From HGM11416 sp034104345 (GTDB taxonomy: Bacteria; Bacillota; Clostridia; Christensenellales; Borkfalkiaceae): a DNA stretch of 50,487 bases. Positions 48,854 through 50,487 of the stretch are shown here, one piece after another. The notes under the pieces are model-generated. The model saw only the letters and a list, made by a program, of their open reading frames with translations, had not been told where the DNA came from and did no database searches. Both the position numbers and the translations under genes were made by a program. The number at the start of each line of letters is the position of its first letter. The first letter of the stretch is position 1. The stretch lies in contig JAXEDY010000009.1 of assembly GCA_034104345.1 (NCBI GenBank), positions 1 through 50,487 on the forward strand, read 5' to 3'.

Positions 48854-49792
48854 CTAACTTTTTTTCTCACTATCCAAGCCGTCCGAGTTCTCTTCCCCGT
48901 CTACGGCTTTATCTTTTTTCAACCGCATACCTAAAAGCCACGAAACGTAGAAAATAAGGATTGCGGCGATTAATATCAATAGAATAATCCATAACAAGCG
49001 CAGCGCTCCACCGTGCTCGCCCTTTTCGTTTATATCCACGCGCGTTCCGCCCGTTGCGGCAGGGTCGATATGCTCCTCCGCATAGGTGTTTATGCCGAGC
49101 GTAAGAGATACGCCCTTTTCAACGGATAAATCTCCGTACATAGTGTCAAGCGCGTCGTTCCCGCCGTCAAATTCCCATAAAAGTTCCAAAACGAAAGTTT
49201 CATAACTGCGTGCGCCAAGCACGCTAACGTGTTTGGAAAGAGTTGCGTCCGCAACGTTTACCCATTCGGTTTCGTCACCGATTAAATAATACCCGTTTTC
49301 GGTCGACAACCGCGCTTTAAGCGGAAATACGCCCTCGCTTTGGATTTCGTCGCCTATCTTAAGAATAAAATCGAGATCGGTTTCATACACGACAGCCATA
49401 TTGCCGTTGTTGTACATAGTAAACTTATACGTGGATTGCGTTCCCGGAGCGATAAGTTTTGTGCCGTCCTGCGAAACGACGGTGGTTTCCCCCTCGCCGT
49501 TGACGTAGTTTGCCTTGAATATGTTTACGTTCTTGCCCGACTGCCACTTGCCTTCTTCGTCGCCCACTTCAACCGAGGGTTCTTTGCCGACGATGAAAAT
49601 TATGTCCGTGCCTTCGGGAAGATAGTTCCCTACTTTAAGCGCAATAATGCCCAGCAGCATAAGCAACAAAAATAGGATAATATTTACAAGCAACATTATC
49701 CATATCCAGGCACGCTTTTCGTCGGACGATTTTCTTTTCTTTTTTTCGGTCTCAGCCACGCTTTCGGTCGGTTCCCCGATTTCCGCCGCCAT
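48854..49792 (-). CDS. Two-TM extracellular beta-domain protein
   Basis: 312 residues; ATG 49792 with a near-perfect AAGGAGGTG. A charged N-terminus is followed by a membrane helix (IWIMLLVNIILFLLLMLLGI), an extracellular beta-rich domain of about 200 residues (IAPGTQSTYKFTMYNNGNMA, VLGARSYETFVLELLWEFDG), and a second membrane helix near residue 270 (RLLWIILLILIAAILIFYVS). The middle resembles the camelysin/TasA type domain (amyloid matrix fibres). Its place between a TasA-like gene and sipW suggests a matrix-assembly or anchor role. Family not certain. Confidence 0.75.
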   Translation of the reverse strand: MAAEIGEPTESVAETEKKKRKSSDEKRAWIWIMLLVNIILFLLLMLLGIIALKVGNYLPEGTDIIFIVGKEPSVEVGDEEGKWQSGKNVNIFKANYVNGEGETTVVSQDGTKLIAPGTQSTYKFTMYNNGNMAVVYETDLDFILKIGDEIQSEGVFPLKARLSTENGYYLIGDETEWVNVADATLSKHVSVLGARSYETFVLELLWEFDGGNDALDTMYGDLSVEKGVSLTLGINTYAEEHIDPAATGGTRVDINEKGEHGGALRLLWIILLILIAAILIFYVSWLLGMRLKKDKAVDGEENSDGLDSEKKS

Positions 49793-49829
49793 TCTTGCAC
49801 CTCCTTGTAAGTTTCAGGTTAAAAATGTT

Positions 49830-49858
49830 TTCTCCGCCCTGCCACGCCGGACGGAGAA
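49830..49858 (-). terminator. Intercistronic hairpin below the TasA-like gene
   Basis: TTCTCCG and CGGAGAA form the arms around a 15-nt loop that can pair further; the minus strand then reads AACATTTTTAAC. A partial terminator or mRNA-end structure between the matrix gene and the next gene. Confidence 0.5.
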
Positions 49859-49879
49859 TAGGTTACAAAATAGTCCGAA

Positions 49880-50383
49880 TTAGTCGATCTGCGTTGCCGT
49901 AATAGTGAGCTTGTAGGAAACTTCCGTGCTGTAATCGGCTGTATCGATTGCAACGCCGCCTTTCTTGATACCGGTTACTCCCGCTGCAAGGTCGCCGAGA
50001 AGGGTATCTAATTTATCCTGTTCAGCTTTTGCTGCAGCTTTCTCTTCATCAGTACCGGCCATGGAAGCTACATTCTTCTCAAAATCCCACTCCCATGACA
50101 GCGTATAGGTCGGAACAGTTGTCGAAAGGTCGGTGCCGGGAGCATAATCAACGGTATGCGTGCTCAAAAAGGTCGCAATCTGTCCAAGCGTTCCCGTTGC
50201 GAGGGGACTTGCAGAACCGTTGCTCAACGTGAATTTGACGGGCATATAATCATTCTCCAACGTAACCGTAGTGCCGTCGGTATATGTATATGTACCTGCG
50301 GTAAGTTTAACTTCGTTAACTACCGTCATTGCGAAAGAAAGTCTTACCGCAACTTCGGGATGCTGCCTGGAAGGCAGTACCAT
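49880..50383 (-). CDS. TasA/camelysin-like protein, 5' end missing
   Basis: The frame is open from 50383 to TAA 49880 and ends in KLTITATQID, with LSWEWDFEKN and TPG/DLST beta-type sequence. It has the look of a TasA/camelysin-like secreted protein whose signal peptide should precede it. The first 18-20 residues (MVLPSRQHPEVAVRLSFAM) are not protein-like: they come from a repeat-rich segment, and there is no signal peptide. The genuine coding part probably begins near TVVNEVKLTAGTYTY. Either the gene was broken by a repeat element or the window end is misassembled. Confidence 0.6.
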   Translation of the reverse strand: MVLPSRQHPEVAVRLSFAMTVVNEVKLTAGTYTYTDGTTVTLENDYMPVKFTLSNGSASPLATGTLGQIATFLSTHTVDYAPGTDLSTTVPTYTLSWEWDFEKNVASMAGTDEEKAAAKAEQDKLDTLLGDLAAGVTGIKKGGVAIDTADYSTEVSYKLTITATQID

Positions 50384-50458
50384 GAGTAACCTGGTACACC
50401 GACGGAGGAGGTGTGCCAGGATAGTCCCCTACATGATACTCTGCCTGGAAGGCAGTAC
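50363..50458. repeat. Direct and inverted repeats at the window end
   Basis: CTGCCTGGAAGGCAGTAC occurs at 50363-50380 and 50441-50458; each contains CTGCC/GGCAG around a 5-nt loop. Between them CCTGGTACACC and GGTGTGCCAGG pair with one G-U pair (about 50390-50420). This makes three hairpins in 96 bases. Confidence 0.65.
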
Positions 50459-50487
50459 GCCAGAGGACGGGAGCGGAGCCTTCACCA

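Noticed and set aside
1..50487. tRNA or rRNA genes
   Set aside because: No cloverleaf with TTCRA and CCA-type ends or rRNA consensus seen on either strand.

Overview
The window looks like a chromosomal segment of an uncultured, spore-forming-lineage member of the Bacillota (Clostridia), probably gut associated. This rests on a T-box leader in front of thrS, yabP-yabQ-divIC and spoIVFA-spoIVFB sporulation genes, PyrR, a SipW-type signal peptidase, Shine-Dalgarno starts, and sigma-A promoters with exact 17-nt spacers. Christensenellales/Borkfalkiaceae-like lineages are a guess only; nothing here fixes the taxon.

Layout. 1-6.6 kb is an accessory, partly decayed region on the minus strand. It holds a YugP-family protein that has lost its zinc-protease motif, a hypothetical membrane protein, a five-hairpin palindrome array, three related or adjacent lipoprotein genes (one a recombinant remnant), fragments of a sigma factor and of an alpha/beta hydrolase, an intact hydrolase, an acyl-ACP thioesterase and a frameshifted small ORF. 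6.8-15.1 kb is a glycan-use block: GH20 hexosaminidase, ROK regulator, Gfo/Idh dehydrogenase, GH31 glucosidase/xylosidase and AraC regulator. 15.2-25.9 kb holds a DXS-type synthase, ComF, aldose epimerase, the two NfnA/NfnB-like subunits, a P1B-ATPase-like protein with all catalytic motifs degraded, and a GH78 rhamnosidase. 26.1-31.8 kb holds an InlB-repeat surface protein on the plus strand, then yabP-yabQ-divIC-ppx-M50 protease and a PTS IIC/PfoR-like membrane protein. 31.8-38.6 kb is a phosphoesterase and the conserved pyrH-frr-uppS-cdsA-dxr-rseP cluster. 38.8-43 kb holds a GNAT-like protein, pyrR and spoIVFA-spoIVFB. 43.1-47.7 kb turns to the plus strand: DUF2726 protein, second GH78-like enzyme, T-box and thrS. 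47.9 kb to the end is a minus-strand secretion/matrix locus: a TasA/camelysin-like protein with a damaged 5' end, a two-TM surface protein and SipW.

How the genes work together. The glycoside hydrolases, epimerase, oxidoreductase and two regulators form a sugar-foraging set. DXS, DXR, UppS, CdsA and RseP connect isoprenoid, undecaprenyl and phospholipid synthesis with membrane proteolysis. YabP/YabQ/DivIC and SpoIVFA/FB belong to spore formation and division. The TasA-like protein, two-TM protein and SipW look like an export pair with its dedicated peptidase.

The most unusual signals are a roughly 32-bp motif repeated at five intergenic sites (with a sixth look-alike inside ppx), the intact P-type ATPase pseudoenzyme in line with NfnAB, the palindrome array near 1.3 kb, and several genes caught in decay (lost start codons, homopolymer frameshifts, fused fragments).
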